NCBI GenBank assembly: GCA_030267565.1
Contig: BRXU01000009.1
Coordinates: 2,986,001-3,050,000 of the forward strand
Direction: 5' to 3'
DNA: 64,000 bases
Source of the DNA: Pleodorina starrii
Taxonomy: Eukaryota; Chlorophyta; Chlorophyceae; Chlamydomonadales; Volvocaceae
The notes below the pieces were generated by a model. That model had not been told where the DNA came from, made no database searches, and saw only the letters and a list, made by a program, of their open reading frames with translations. Each line of letters starts with the position of its first letter. Position 1 is the first letter of the stretch. The position numbers and the translations under genes are program-made. Shown one piece after another: positions 11,704 to 24,000 of the stretch.

Positions 11704-11944
11704 TGTGCCGATCCGCAACGGCAGCTGCAGCACATCAGCACGCTCTCCATCAGCATTACCGTCCCAGGATATGTAGCCGAACCGCCGAGGCAACGAGTCA
11801 GCTGCAGGGTCGTGCTGTGTGGCACGAGCTAAGGGGCAAACTCCTTAGCATCGCCATGCCAGGGCTCGGATGGTGGACCCGCGCACACCGCATCGCACCG
11901 ACTGTGGGGATGACCCATGGGTCATTTGCTCCGTTTGCGGAGCG

Positions 11945-11949
11945 TTACA
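11945..11949 (-). other. Candidate TGTAA polyadenylation signal for the enoyl-CoA reductase gene
   Basis: A minus-strand TGTAA (TTACA on the plus strand) lies about 450 bases beyond the TGA at 12399-12401. It is the first copy met downstream of that stop. Confidence 0.4.
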
Positions 11950-12398
11950 GTACACGGGACACTTTTATGTCACACATGTGGTCTTCCGACTCCGCTCCGC
12001 CGCCACCTGCTGTGTATGACCTGCAACCGCCGCACGGACGACTAGGACTTTGCCCCTGCGGCCTCGAGGCGAAAACTTCACGCGTCCGAATTCGGGCTTG
12101 ATTCATCGCGAGCTTGTAATCAACCTGTCCAAACCCATTAACCAACCATCAACCCAAAGCGCCAGCCAGCAGTGCTTATTCAACGCCTGCAACACGACAC
12201 AACTCCAAAATTGCCCGTCAACCAGCCGCCGTACAATTACGCTGCATATGCCGTACTGCAATTTTCTTGCAGGTCCTCTTCAGGTGCCAAAGCACGGCGG
12301 ACGGCGTCGGCACGAAGCCCCAAACAGCTCTTTGAGCTTGCTTATTTGCGATGCTGACCAGCGGCTCAAAAAGCGGCGCATGAAGTGGTGTGGTGCCT

Positions 12399-14884
12399 TC
12401 ACAGCAGCGGCGGGAAGATGATCCAGCGCCGGGGGTACTTGGGCCGGCCTTCCTTCCCGTCGAAGGTCTGCGAGAGGAAGGCAGGGTACGGGCAAAAGCG
12501 ACGGCGCGTCAGCTGGGCATCTGGGGCCGGGCGGTTCATGAGACGGTGGTGCATCAGCCGCATGACTCCGCATCTGAGGATGCGGAGGGCAGCTTCGGGC
12601 GGGGGTGACTCACCACTCTTACCACATTAAACCCCACGCACGCAGATCCACTTTGTACCCAGCTTTAATAGCACCCGACACGCCGCCGTGCGCCCTGTAC
12701 AGTACACCCTGCTTATATAACGCAAGCGCGTGGCAGGCGCGTTCCAGGTTCGAAACCCGGCCCGCAAAACAGGCTGCGCTCGCTCCTTGGCATCCGATTG
12801 TTGGCTTCCTCCCGGTCCCGGAAGGCAGACAGACGAGCAGCCTGCTTCGCACATTACCGGTACCGTACTCACCTTGATCAGGCGCTTGTGCTTGGCGATG
12901 GCCCACTGCGTCATCTGCAGCGCGCCTGTGATGGCGAACAGGTAGGCGGGGATGCTCTGCACGGCGGCGCTGAACAGCAGCCAGCCCCAGATCTCAAACG
13001 TGTAGTTGGCGCACGTCACGAAGTTGAACAGGAAGCCGCGCGGGATCTTGTAGTCCTTCTCGCCGGGCTTGCGCAGGTTGGAGAGGATGATGTGCGACCT
13101 GGGCGATTCGGAACAGGGTGTGATGACCCACGGGTCAACCGCGGAAGAAGAAGGGGAGGGACCGGCGCACGGACGGCGATTGCGACTCGGCCATGGAACA
13201 CACTACAGCGCAGAGACACCTCAAACGTTCCAACTCTACAGGGTTAACGCTGGCAAACTGCAGCGCCGGATATGCATGGGAAGGACGCAGCCCGCGCTGC
13301 AGCCTGCTAGCAGCCAGGACTGGGAGTCTTAGACAAAGCGGAGGCACGATTCAAAGTCAGGACAACGCACTACCTGGCCTCACCGGAGGTTGCCCAGCTG
13401 CATGAGCAGCGCCAGGCCCAGGCAGATCATGCTCATCTTCTCGTTGGGCGGCGTGTACTTGGGGTGGTTGACAAAGTACGACACGTACGCGGCGTAGCCC
13501 CAGTAGTACGCGCAGTTCTTGAAGAGGTTGAAGATGGGCATGGTGGCATGGCCGAATCTGGCACACGAGGAGAGAGGCGCGCACGAGTTGTGAGGCCCGT
13601 TCCATGGCCACTGCCCGGTTTCGGAGCCATACAACCCCCCGGCACGAAACCCGAGCCGAGAACCCGCCTGGGTGCCTTGACCTCCGCGCGTGCCGCCTCC
13701 ATAACTTGGGGCTAGCCGCATCGGCCATTTCTTGGCCCCCACCTGCCGCCGCCACTGGGCCCCTTTCCTGCTCCATAAACATGTCCTAGCCTGCTTCCTT
13801 GCACTCTCTACAGGAAATCGCCCCGGCTCACTGTGCCCCGGCTCACTTGTGCACGGTGAATGTCTCCACGATGCGCTTCGCGTAGTGGAAGCACCAGTAC
13901 GCCACCGCCACCTTCTGAACCAGGTGGCGCTGCTTGGGCGCCCTGCCGGGCGGGGGGTAAAAAGAAGATACCACAGCGAAGGGACGGAGACGGCGTTAGC
14001 CCCCGGGCGGGGGAATTCACTCGTCTGAAGCAGGCGCATCGATATGGGTCTGGACGGACTTCATCCCCGTGAAGCCGCCATCCGTGAAGCTACCCACTGA
14101 AAGCAGAAAGCGGCTTGGAACCATGGGGATTAGGGGGTTTGCGCATCGTGATGCGACTCACTCCAGGTGAGGATAAAGATACTTCGGCAGGACGAAGAAG
14201 AGGGGGTACACCACCAGCGGGCCGAAGTACTCCCAGAAGAAGACGGTCGAGTAGCCGATCTGCGTTTGCGACATCAGACATAGTGAGAAGGTACTAAGGC
14301 GTAAATCGAATAACTTGGCAGGTGAATCGGGTATCTCGACTCCTATGCAAGGAAAGGAACTCCAACTGTAAGCCAAAAGCCTTGGGAGAACACAACAGCA
14401 AACACTATGAGAAGCCATGATGTAGCGAATTCGAGAGGGCAAGTGTTGGAAGATTAACGCCGTCGGCTCTCGGCGGGCCCCGACCCCTGGGACACGGAAG
14501 CAAGGGGCTTCAACCCCAAACCCCAAACGGCTGAACGCCGCATCCCACGCACCTGTGGGCCGAGGTCCTTGAATTCTACCTTGCCGCCATCTGCCAATCC
14601 GTAATCGCTCAGGCGTTTGCTGTCATCTAGGACCGTTCCGCGCTTCTCGCCAGGCTTCAACGGCAGCGTGAAGCGCTGCCGCGCCGGATAGTACTTCTTT
14701 TTCAGGCCATAGAACTTCTTCTTCAGCTCCGCGACGGGGGCCTATGAGTGGTCCAAAAGCAGGTCCGGAAAGAGGATGTTGGCGTTTTGAGCGCGAGATC
14801 GGTACGCAACCCAGGACTCACGTCAGGATTGACGTCCAGAGTCGCTATAATGTTCCCCGACCGCGACAACACTTCCAGCTTCAT
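12399..14884 (-). CDS. ECR: Very-long-chain trans-2,3-enoyl-CoA reductase (TECR/CER10/TSC13 type)
   Basis: Catalyses the last, NADPH-dependent reduction of the ER fatty-acid elongation cycle, giving very-long-chain acyl-CoAs. Seven exons join in phase: 14822-14884, 14553-14741, 14162-14259, 13847-13942, 13384-13557, 12873-13098 and 12399-12467. They give 304 residues, close to plant CER10 (310). The N-terminus is the ubiquitin-like domain ([18 protein letters not shown] ... FKDLGPQ). Membrane segments follow ([20 protein letters not shown] and others), then [38 protein letters not shown] and the C-terminal steroid-5-alpha-reductase-type block [18 protein letters not shown], ending [13 protein letters not shown]. 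The start is the ATG of MKLEV, as in homologues. Intron 5 carries a GACCCACGGGTC word (13125-13136) and intron 4 a GTTTCGGAGC (13618-13627). It shares a 278-bp upstream region with the MSRB gene. Confidence 0.95.
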
Positions 14885-15162
14885 GATTGGCAAGCTGAGC
14901 AAAACGCCACTCTGGCAGTTAAGATGGTCGATTATCTTGCGTTGTCTGGAAGCAAATGTCCGACGGCCACCACCACTATGCACGGAAAATCCGACATTAA
15001 TTTGCGAAAAGAAACGATGTGTCACCGCCCGTGTTCCAGTCCTAGAAATCGTCCCACGTCATTTGCACGACAGCCCGAATGCTCGATTCCAAGCGCGCTC
15101 GAGCATAATCGAAGCCCGTCCACTAATTGGCGGTAGTCAGGCAGAACTCTAGTTGGGTAGCC
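14885..15162. promoter_or_regulatory. Bidirectional promoter region between ECR and MSRB
   Basis: The start codons of the two divergent genes are only 278 bp apart, so both promoters and both 5' UTRs must lie here or overlap. I see no clear TATA box on either strand. Confidence 0.5.
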
Positions 15163-17159
15163 ATGCTCTCGCTCCCTGCTTTCAAAGCTGCGACCGGCCC
15201 ACGGCTCATTTCTTCGCGGCGGAACGCTGTGCCGCGCCGGGCCGTAGGCACAATGGCCACGAACAAGGAGGGCGTCAATCTGGACAAAAATACGCCCGAG
15301 AGCGTTTGGAAGGAGGTCCTTAACGCCGAGGAGGTGCGTCTCTGGCCAATCGTGTGATCGGAGGAGGATATAGTGCAGCACCGCGCATCCTTTGTGGGCG
15401 CGTGTATTGGCTTTTGGATTGTCTTCTTTTACACATATAAGTTACGTGTGGGGTGTGGGCTGAGATGTATATACTGGGCAAGGTGTTCACCGTGACCCCT
15501 GGGGCCCTGCGCGCCTTGCAGTACTATATCCTACGGCAGAAGGGTACTGAGCGTGCGGGGACTGGTCTGTACAACAAATTCTACGAGGTAAGACGGGGCC
15601 TGAGTTTGCGGGGGGACAGCCTTCGTTTCTCGCGCAACTCGACTATGCTGGGTTTTGGCAGCTAGCTAGCCAGGCGCTGAGCGACCGCGTGTCTGCGTGA
15701 TCACGCTTCCTTAGGCCTAGATAGGGGAGTCCAGAGCCCAAACCATTTGGGGGGTGTTGCGCGTCCTTCCTCTCGGTCAGTCCACCGCATGTCTGGCCGG
15801 AGTGCGGGCCGGCAGGTTGGGGTGCCCGCCCACATACGCGGTCTGCTTAACAGCCGCAGGTGGGGTTATCCAACAGCATTCGCAAAAGTAGGCTGGTATT
15901 TATTACTGTCTACACCAGGGCCTCAGGGCTCAGGCCCAGCCAAGGTCCGTTGTGTGCATGGGGCCCAAACCAGGGGCCGTCTGCTATTGGGAACCATGAT
16001 AAGTACCTCCTTAACAAGAACCCGCGCCGCCTGCAATAACCGCAGGACGGTGTATACAAGTGCGCTGGGTGCGGGAACCCTCTGTACAAGTAAGTCGGGC
16101 CCCCCTCGGAGCCGTTGTGGGAAGGGCTGCAGCGTGAGGGTCTCGTGGGTACCGCATGTGTGTGTGTGTGTGGGCTGGTGCCTGGTGGACGTGTGGGGCC
16201 AAGTTGACGTGCCTGGGTTGGCGCAAGGGAAGCCAGAACGCCAAGGGTTCTGTTGCAATCCCGGTGACGTGATCCCGGTGATGCAATGGATGGCAGCGTG
16301 TCAAGCAACGGACCACACCGTCAGATTAAAGAGGGTTACAGCGCTTCCGGCTTGTCAGGACAAGCGACCCAGGCTGGGACGCCCTGGACGGTGGCGGCAG
16401 GGGGAACAAAGACGATACCATAGGAGAGGGATGTAAGCAATTGAGAACCTAGCGAAGGGAGGACCGGGCGCGGCACTGCCCATGTTAGCCCTGCCCTTGC
16501 CCTGCTTGCCCTGCACTGCACGGTGGTGAGCTGAATGCTCTCTCTCCGTGTGTATCTCTCTCTCGTTGTATCATCCCCTTGACCCACTGCACGCTTTTGT
16601 CCCTCTCCGCAGCTACCCTGCCAGGCATGATGTGTGATCCGGCACATGCACCCGTTCCGTGTCACGAAACGGCTGTAAGCTGCTTAATGCTGTCCCTCCA
16701 CGCGTCCCTCCCTCCCTCCCTGCTGCTGCTTTGGTCTCCCTCCCTGCTCAGGTCGGAGACCAAGTTCAACAGCGGCTGCGGCTGGCCGGCCTTCTACGAC
16801 GAGATCCCGGGCGCCGTGGACCGCCACGTGGACAACTCGTACGGCATGAAGCGCGTGGAGATCACGTGCGCCAACTGCGGAGGCCACCTGGGCCACGTGT
16901 TCGAGGGAGAGGTGGGTCAGGATGGGGTCCGGATTGGGATGGTCGTGGGGTACCGGTGGTGATTCGGGCTGCCGCTGTCGGTCCACGGTACCGGGAGAGG
17001 TGGGGGGGCAGTGCAGTACGGAGGGTTTCGGGGCTGACCACTCGCATGCTGAGCTGGATGCTGCTGCTGGGCCTTGTGTGCGCGCAGGGCTTCCCTACCC
17101 CCACCAACCAGCGCCACTGTGTCAACAGCGTCAGCATCAAGTTCGAGGCCAAGCAGTGA
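15163..17159 (+). CDS. MSRB: Methionine-R-sulfoxide reductase B, organelle-targeted
   Basis: Reduces methionine-R-sulfoxide in proteins. Exons 15163-15333, 15522-15587, 16046-16089, 16752-16911 and 17088-17159 join in phase to 170 residues. Residues 1-31 are Ser/Arg/Ala-rich without acids ([12 protein letters not shown] ... RRAVGT), like a plastid or mitochondrial transit peptide. The SelR fold follows: [20 protein letters not shown], the zinc pairs CAGC (85, 88) and CANC (133, 136), GCGWPAF (102-108), GGHLGHVF, and the catalytic Cys158 in [11 protein letters not shown], which is Cys, not Sec. An in-frame ATG at 15127 could extend the leader by 12 residues; 15163 was preferred for its leader-like sequence. 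The first intron-2 acceptor choice (15522) was fixed by homology (ILRQKGTE). Confidence 0.94.
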
Positions 17160-17603
17160 AGCTGCTGCGCCTGCGTTGAGGATGGTGCTTAGGCGCTTCT
17201 TTTCATGCTTAACGGCGGGAGAGCGACGAGAGCGGATTTGAGAAACAAGAGTGGCGAGTGTCGAATTGCTCGTTGTGCATGGTCATGCTGAGCCGGTCTG
17301 GACGACCGGCAGAGCTCGGGAATGATCGGGTACCCGGGCCCTTTCACGGGCGGTGCAGCACTGAATGCTGTGTGAATGCGGGGTTAATGTGAGGGATTTC
17401 ATGTCGAGCGAGTTTGGGAAGGCGCCTTATCCTTCCCTCCGTACACATTGCTTCACTTCTGAGAAAGCCTCGGTTTCGAGCTGTTGGGAGGGGTCGAATG
17501 GGAAGGCGTTGGAAGACAGGGGATCAGGAGCTGGTGGAAAGATAGAAGAAGACGCCTCTGTCCACGTCTTGAGTTGCGGTCTGGATTGACCGCATGGAGG
17601 TCT

Positions 17604-17608
17604 TGTAA
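17604..17608 (+). other. TGTAA polyadenylation signal of MSRB
   Basis: The first plus-strand TGTAA after the MSRB stop, 445 bases downstream. Further copies at about 17925 and 18056 are less likely. Confidence 0.5.
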
Positions 17609-18035
17609 ATCGGTCATGCGTGCATGGTTACTATTATTTGGCATCATCAGCTACGGGGCATACACATGTCGTTGCGCATCGTAAGGGCAAGTCCCCCACC
17701 TTGCACACCAGTGCTGCAACTTGCATAACGTAGAACGGATGGTGGCCAAACGTGTTACGGCAGGCATATGCTATCAGGCATGTGTAAAGACGAGGGTTCG
17801 CCACAAGGACGATAGGTTCCCCGTGTCAAAAATGGTGAAGTACCTCCGCTGCGTGCCGCCCATCATATTGTACATACTTGCATCATGATTTTGGATATGC
17901 ACCCTGAAGCATTCTTAAAACGAATGTAACCCGGCCTAGGAGAACGGTGACTCCGAAACCCTTACCGGTCAGGCGGGATTCAATCTCGCGAAAAATGGCT
18001 CCTGAGGAATTGTATGTTACATACCAGCCGAGGCA

Positions 18036-18043
18036 TATATTTT
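18036..18043 (+). promoter_or_regulatory. Possible TATA-like element
   Basis: TATATTTT lies about 50 bases before the ATG at 18091 in an AT-rich patch. Position is plausible only if the 5' UTR is very short, so confidence is low. Confidence 0.22.
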
Positions 18044-18090
18044 CAAATGTGACTTTGTAAGGGCGAGATTAGGCTTCCTAACTAACATCT

Positions 18091-21000
18091 GTGACGCGCT
18101 GTGATACGCGAATGGAGACAACTCACCCACCGCATCTTCTTGGGTCGTTGGAGTGTGAGTCTCGCACGCTTCACCCTGGACTCCCGTCCTTAGTAGAGGA
18201 ACGCCTGCGGACCCTGGACCCGGCCTCGGCCGACCCTGTCAATGCTGCGGAGCTCCTCGGCCTGCTCGCTTCCGTGCTCCAGAACGCCTGCACCGGCAAC
18301 GTTGCAGCGGACTACACAGATGGGCTGCAAAATGCGATGCAGGTACGTGTGTGCAGGCACGCTCGTGAGTATGTTGCGTAGCAGTCCGTACCCACAGCGC
18401 TTCGGTTACGTCAGCCGTGGCCTGTGTGTCTGCCCTTTCACCCTTCGTGTATAAGCGATGCCAGGTTTACCGCATGTGCAGGACTGTGTCAGGCTGGCAG
18501 CTGCCATGGTTTCATGGATGGCTCAGGGGGGCGTCACGGCCCTCGCCGCTTCCTCGCCCGAAGCGTGCTCCAACCTGAAGGACTTCGTCGCAGCAGCGCT
18601 GGATCTGGCCTCACACGCCTTTTTCTCCCACGAGTACGTTTCCCTGCCTTGCCCTCCGCGCTCAGCCACAGTTGCGGGCCCTGGTATCGTATTGGCAGCC
18701 ATGTCAGGCCCCTGGGACGCGTCATGTATCTGCAACAGTCGTTACCAGTGCCGGCCCGTCCGCCGGTACCTTTCGGCAGCTTGCGTATGGCAACGTCGTG
18801 AGCACCCTCCGCAGGAGACCCTTCGGAGGGTCCGGGGCCCACCGTCGCCACTCTTACCAATCGCACTACTTCTACCACCGGTCCATCCCGGTGCTTTTTG
18901 CTGCCTTTGTGGCTGCCGCCAAAAAAATGACACCCTTGACAGCTCCCCGGCCCCGTCTCCGTCACCTTGGCCGCGGTATCTTCTTCACTAACACTCCGGC
19001 CCCTGCGCCCCTACTTCCGTGCCCGTCACACGCCAGGTGGTACCAGCAGCTGGGCCCGGCGCGCTACGTGCAGGCGGGCAACGCGGTTCGGGCCTACGTG
19101 CGGGACCTGGCGCCAGCGGCCCTGGATGCAACGGAGGCGTGCTGGCGCGGTGGGTTTCGGAGCAGGCAACACGAGGGAACGCACGCACCGCAACGAACCC
19201 AGATTGGGGCGGGGCGGGGCGGGGGTTGGATTCCGCCGGGGGCCAGGGGCCCAAGAAGAACCTGAGCGTTGCACAAGCACTCTGGCGCAGCGGCCTGCAC
19301 AGCTGTCCCAGGGTGATTGTGTGACGCCAAGGTTTAGGTTCGGGAAGGAGTTCATGTGGGTCGGCAACTCGGCACGGACCACGCGTGTCCCATGGGTCGC
19401 TACCTGGGTTGCCACCTAGGTAGCGACCCATCCATCTGGGTCACACACAGGACGTCGTGACATTTTGGGTCCGGTCGCTGGGGCGCCGATGTCGAGGGGC
19501 TCGCATAGCAAACATGTGAAGAGAGGGAACCCGCCGAAGCAGCCGGGCCGCGTGCGCATGCCGACGCCGGACTATTTGCAAGACCTGTAGTGTTCTTAAT
19601 CTGGGCATGGCTGGGCGGGGTTCATTCAGCTCACGTTTCCGCTGTCCGCCCTCGCACGTCATGCGGCCCCCCGAACCCACGCGCGCTTTCCCTCCTCTTC
19701 TCCTGCAGCCGTGGAGCAGCAGCTGGCGTGCGGGGACCCCACGGGCGAGGAGCTGCTGGAGGCGTGCCGGGCGCTGTTCGGCGCGCTGTTCGAGGGGCTG
19801 CAGCACCTGGGTGGGTGGGTGGGTACCGTGGGTTGCGACACACGGGGGCGCTACCGTACTGTTGAAGCTGCGTGCATGTGTGTCGCGAAGACCTGCGCCT
19901 CCAGCCGGCATTGCTCCAGGGCCCCCTGACGCTCACCACAGCAGTGGTTCACAGAAGTGTTGTCATTCCCTGCTACGGCCGCATCGCCGCGGGCCCTGCC
20001 GCGGCTCCGATGCCTCCGGACCGCGCCGCCTCAGGCACCACCTCTGCGGAGCGGATCAACAACCCGGCGGTCCCGCGGGAGATGCGCTCCTTTGCCGGCC
20101 TCAACATCCTGTGGACAGGCCTGTCGCGAGTCATGACCACCCTGCCGGCGGAGGCGCTGCAGCAGCTGCTAAGCGGTGCGTCGGGCCGTTGGTGGGCCCC
20201 CGAGCGTACCGTGTATAGAATGCGGGACCGTGAATGGTTCCCTCTCATCGCTCCCGCCGCCACGCCGTGTCACACGCCATACCTCCCACCCGTGGTGCAC
20301 TCCTCACCACCCACCGCTCACGCCATGCCTCCCACCCGTGCCGTGCTGTGCTGGCCTGGCCTGCCGTTGATGCTGGCTGCCACTGTGATGCTCGCGCCAG
20401 GCTGTGCCGTGCAGTCGGTGCTGCGGGCGCTGCTGGGCTACCTGGCCTCGGAGGTTCGCGCCATGGCGACTAGCCCGCCGGCCGAATACGAAACTCGTCT
20501 CAAGGTACGATCTCGCGCGTTGCAGTTTGCCTCACTGCCGGAGCGTCACGCTCCCGGTATTTAGTGGATCCGGGTCTGGGTGTCGGCAGATCGGAACATC
20601 CAGCATCCCGCAAGAAACGGATCGACATGAAACGAGGTAGGACTACGACAGATAATGGGTGGTGCTGGTGTAGTACATGGCAGGGCGTAGTACATGCTGG
20701 TGTAGTACATGGCGCTTCTGATCGCCGCCCCTCCGCGGGTTCCGTGTCCCGGGCATTCCTTCGCGCTTCGGGCTCCAGGTTTCGCGGTTCTGGCTGCAAC
20801 ACGCCGCCCGCGTCGCGCAAGCCCATCCTGCCGCCGCGGCGGCCTGCTGGGACGAGCTGGCCGCCGCGACGGCGGAGGTGTACGGCCGCCTCGCCGCCGC
20901 CGGCAGCGCCGCCGCAGCGGCGGAGCATCAGCCCTCGCCGCCGGCGCCGTCGCAGGACCAGCAGCACCACCAGCAGCAGCAGGCCTACGCGCAGTTGCAA

Positions 21001-24000
21001 GCGCAGGTGGCTCGGGACCTGGATTCAGCCATTGCCGTCAAGATGACGTCGCTGCTGGCTATTGTGTTGGATGCTGGCACCGCGGAAGATGGCGCCGCCC
21101 AGGACGGTTCCGTGGCTGCACATCACGGCGGCGGGCCGCCGCCCGCAAGCCCGCAGCAGCTGCAGGTGCGTCGTGCGTCGCGCTCGCGCCGCGTCGTCGA
21201 CACGAAGGCGCGGCCTCGGAGCCGCGTGGTGGAAGTACCGTGGTGCGGAGCGAGTGGAATGGCGCGAAAGGGCCGAAGAGAGTTTCTTTTGCAGAAGGGG
21301 ATCGCGCTTGGGCCGGGCGCTGCACCTGCGAAACCCGGCACCGGCGGCGCTGCAGCAGAAAACGCGCCCTGATTGACGCCGTTGAACCCAGAGCTGCGCG
21401 CGCGACGCCCGCTCACGCCCGTTCGCTGGCGACGTCCTTTGGGGCATTTTGTCATGTAACCTGCTTCAAGACTTGTTCGTACATTTACTTGATCTCCGTT
21501 TTCCGCTCCGATTCAGGCGCGTTTGGCGAAGCTGGAAGCCCTGGCGCAGGCCGGCTCGACCACGACCTGTGGCGCTGCCGCCGCCGCCGCCGCCGCCGCC
21601 GGCGGCGGAGCGGTCGCCGGCGCGACGCCCGGCACCCCCTCCGGCGCTGCCACGTCGCCCGCCGGCGCGGTGCTGCTGTGCCTGGCGCTGCTGCAGCGGG
21701 CGGCGCACGTCAGCCCGGAGGCGCGCGCCGTGATGGTGTCCCGGTCACTCCCCTGGGCGGGCGTCACGACGGCGGCGTGCCTGTACAGCATGGTACGGCA
21801 TACCGTACCGCAATACTGCGCGTCCGCAGCTCGCCATCGCGCTCTGATACCTTATCGAAGGCGCATGTATCGAAGGCGCATGGCGGATGTACCGCATGGA
21901 CCAGTCCGACCAGAACCTGCCCACATCAGCATATACTACTTGCTATCTGCCTCTGGATACAGGGTCGATGTGGGTGACGTGACGTGGATGCCACGATGAC
22001 GTCAGCGCCGTACCCTTTTGCCCCCCGCCCCACCCCGCCCTACAACGTCCGCAGTGTCTCATGTTATATAATGGAGCATATCACTCCCTGACCCCCGCCC
22101 CTCTCCCCAGGCGCTCCAGCAGTGCGGCCCCCTCGCCGTGGCGCCCTGCCTGGACCTGTCGCACCAGCTGGCAGCCTCGGCGCTGGCCCTGCTGGCCGCG
22201 GCCGCGGAGCAGCAGGGCCAGGGGGGCGGGCGGGACGCCGACACGTTCGCGGCTGGGTGCGCCATCGTTTGCAACTGGGGTGAGCGCTGAGCGCTGCCTA
22301 GGGCTCCGGAACCCACCCACCCACAGTAGCTGCCACAATCACAACCTTGCAAATCGTAAGCCGTTGGGAACGCAACCAGCGCCCGCGCCATCGCTCGGCA
22401 TCATTCCTTCATTCGCGACCCAGCGTTGCGTCTGCATCCGTTGGCATCGCAAAAGTGGGGATCCCCCCCGTCGTGTCTGGCGCGCCGCAAGCACCCCGTT
22501 GCTCTGACGAGCGCGCGTGCCGGCCCCGTTCGCCACATGTGTGTGCTGCTGCCACATGCTCATGCACGTGTCGCTCCTACGCCCTCGCCCGTCCACGACC
22601 CACGGGTCGGTGCAGGCACCTGCGCCCATCCGCTCCTCTCCAATGCCGCGGCCGACGTGCTGTCCACGCTGGTGCAGCACTGCGAGCCGCAGCTGGCAGT
22701 CCGCCTTATAGCCGCAGTGGCCAGGCTGGCGGGCCTGGCGGCAGCGGCGGAGGCGGCGGCAGCAGCCTTCGGCTGCTCCGCCGCCGTCGGCGGCGGGGGC
22801 GCGGATCGCGGCGGCGAGGCAGCGGCGGCGTTCGGCGGCGGCGCCGGCGGACGGCTGGAACGGCTGCTGGTGTCCATGTTGGTGGTGAGTGCTGGTGCTG
22901 CGGCTTTCCGTCGGATTGCGTCAGATAATGCGCTTGTTTGGGGAAGTGTTTTGGGAGGTGTTCCGGAGCTTGCATGCCGAGCGCAGACCTCATGACCCAT
23001 CTTCGTGCGTTACCCCGGCTTCGCTCGTGAGCACATGTGACTTCTGGCGATGTATTCGCGAACTCGAGACGAATCATGGTGCGCTGGTTCACGTAGCCAC
23101 CCTTCACTGCGGCTCTCCTTCATCTTCCCCACCACCACCACCGCCACCACTACATACGCGCACGCACGCACGCACACACGCCGCGCCTCCCGAACAGGCC
23201 GCCTCACCCGAGGCGGAGCCGGCGTGGCGAGAGGTCCTGGAGGAGCTCGCGTCGATGACCTCCCAGGTGGCGACTCATGACGGCTCGGGGCTCAACGGAA
23301 GCAACGACTACAACGGCTGCGCCGCCGCCGGCAGCGGAGGCGGCTCACAGCCCGGCGGGGCTGGTGCCGCCCCCCTGGACTTGTGCGGCGCCGCGAGCGC
23401 GCGAGTCCTGTGGGGCGCGGCGGCTGGCGCGACGGCTGTGCAGGTCGCGGCTGCGGCGGCGCGCAGCGGCGGGCTGCCGCCAGGCGGCGGCGGCGGTGGC
23501 GAGGCGGCCTGCGGCGGAGTGGTTTCGGAGCAGGAGCTGGGCGACCGGGCGCGGCGACTGGTGGGCTCTGTGAGACATGTGAGCGCCGCGTTCCGGTTCG
23601 TCAGTGAGGTTGGTACAATGGGTTATAGAATGGGGAATGGCGTTCGAGAGAGCGCAGCTGGGACATTTCGAGGAGCGGAAAGAGGAGCGAGGCGACCGGC
23701 TGAGTGCGGATCACCGTGATGCCCTGGCTGCCTTTCCTCCGGTTGCGCTAGAGCCAGCCTGTCATCGCCCGTTTGTCCTTACCGGTCATTTGCTGCTGTA
23801 GCCTTGCAGCGCGATACGAGAAGCGTTGTCTGAGCTGGCGCCCGGAAACCGCACCTCGTGCACGACGGCACTCGCACGTTCGATTGCCGCCATTCGCTTC
23901 ACTCCTCTGCGGATGGGTGTTTGCAGGCGGCCGCCGTGCTGGGGAGCTGCAGCGTGAGCTCTGGCGGGGGCAGCGGCGGCGCCGGCGGTGGTTTCGGAGC

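Larger units (their letters stand above)
10808..12398. other. Convergent intergenic region, no gene seen
   Basis: This lies between the end of the DUF707-like gene (+) and the end of the enoyl-CoA reductase gene (-). It contains the CCATGG satellite and three perfect GACCCATGGGTC palindromes (11340-11351, 11670-11681, 11912-11923). No coding signal was recognised; the long frames at 11.27-11.8 kb are satellite translations. Confidence 0.5.
17160..18090. other. MSRB 3' UTR and promoter of the next gene
   Basis: No open frame with coding character. GC content is lower than in the flanking exons. It holds TGTAA copies and a TATATTTT element near its right end. Confidence 0.5.

Noticed and set aside
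11271..11825. Long Met/Gly/Pro/His and Trp/Pro/Met open frames on both strands
   Set aside because: They are translations of the CCATGG satellite; palindromic units keep all frames open.
12715..12775. A GGTTCGAAACC stretch resembling a tRNA T-arm or RNA polymerase III B box
   Set aside because: It has no matching acceptor stem, D-arm or properly spaced A box on either strand, and it lies in the last intron of the ECR gene. At most it is a remnant of a tRNA-derived SINE.
20709..21977. 422-codon Arg/Ala-rich plus-strand frame
   Set aside because: It overlaps exons 7 and 8 of the helical-protein gene in another frame and crosses their splice sites; it is a GC-driven shadow.
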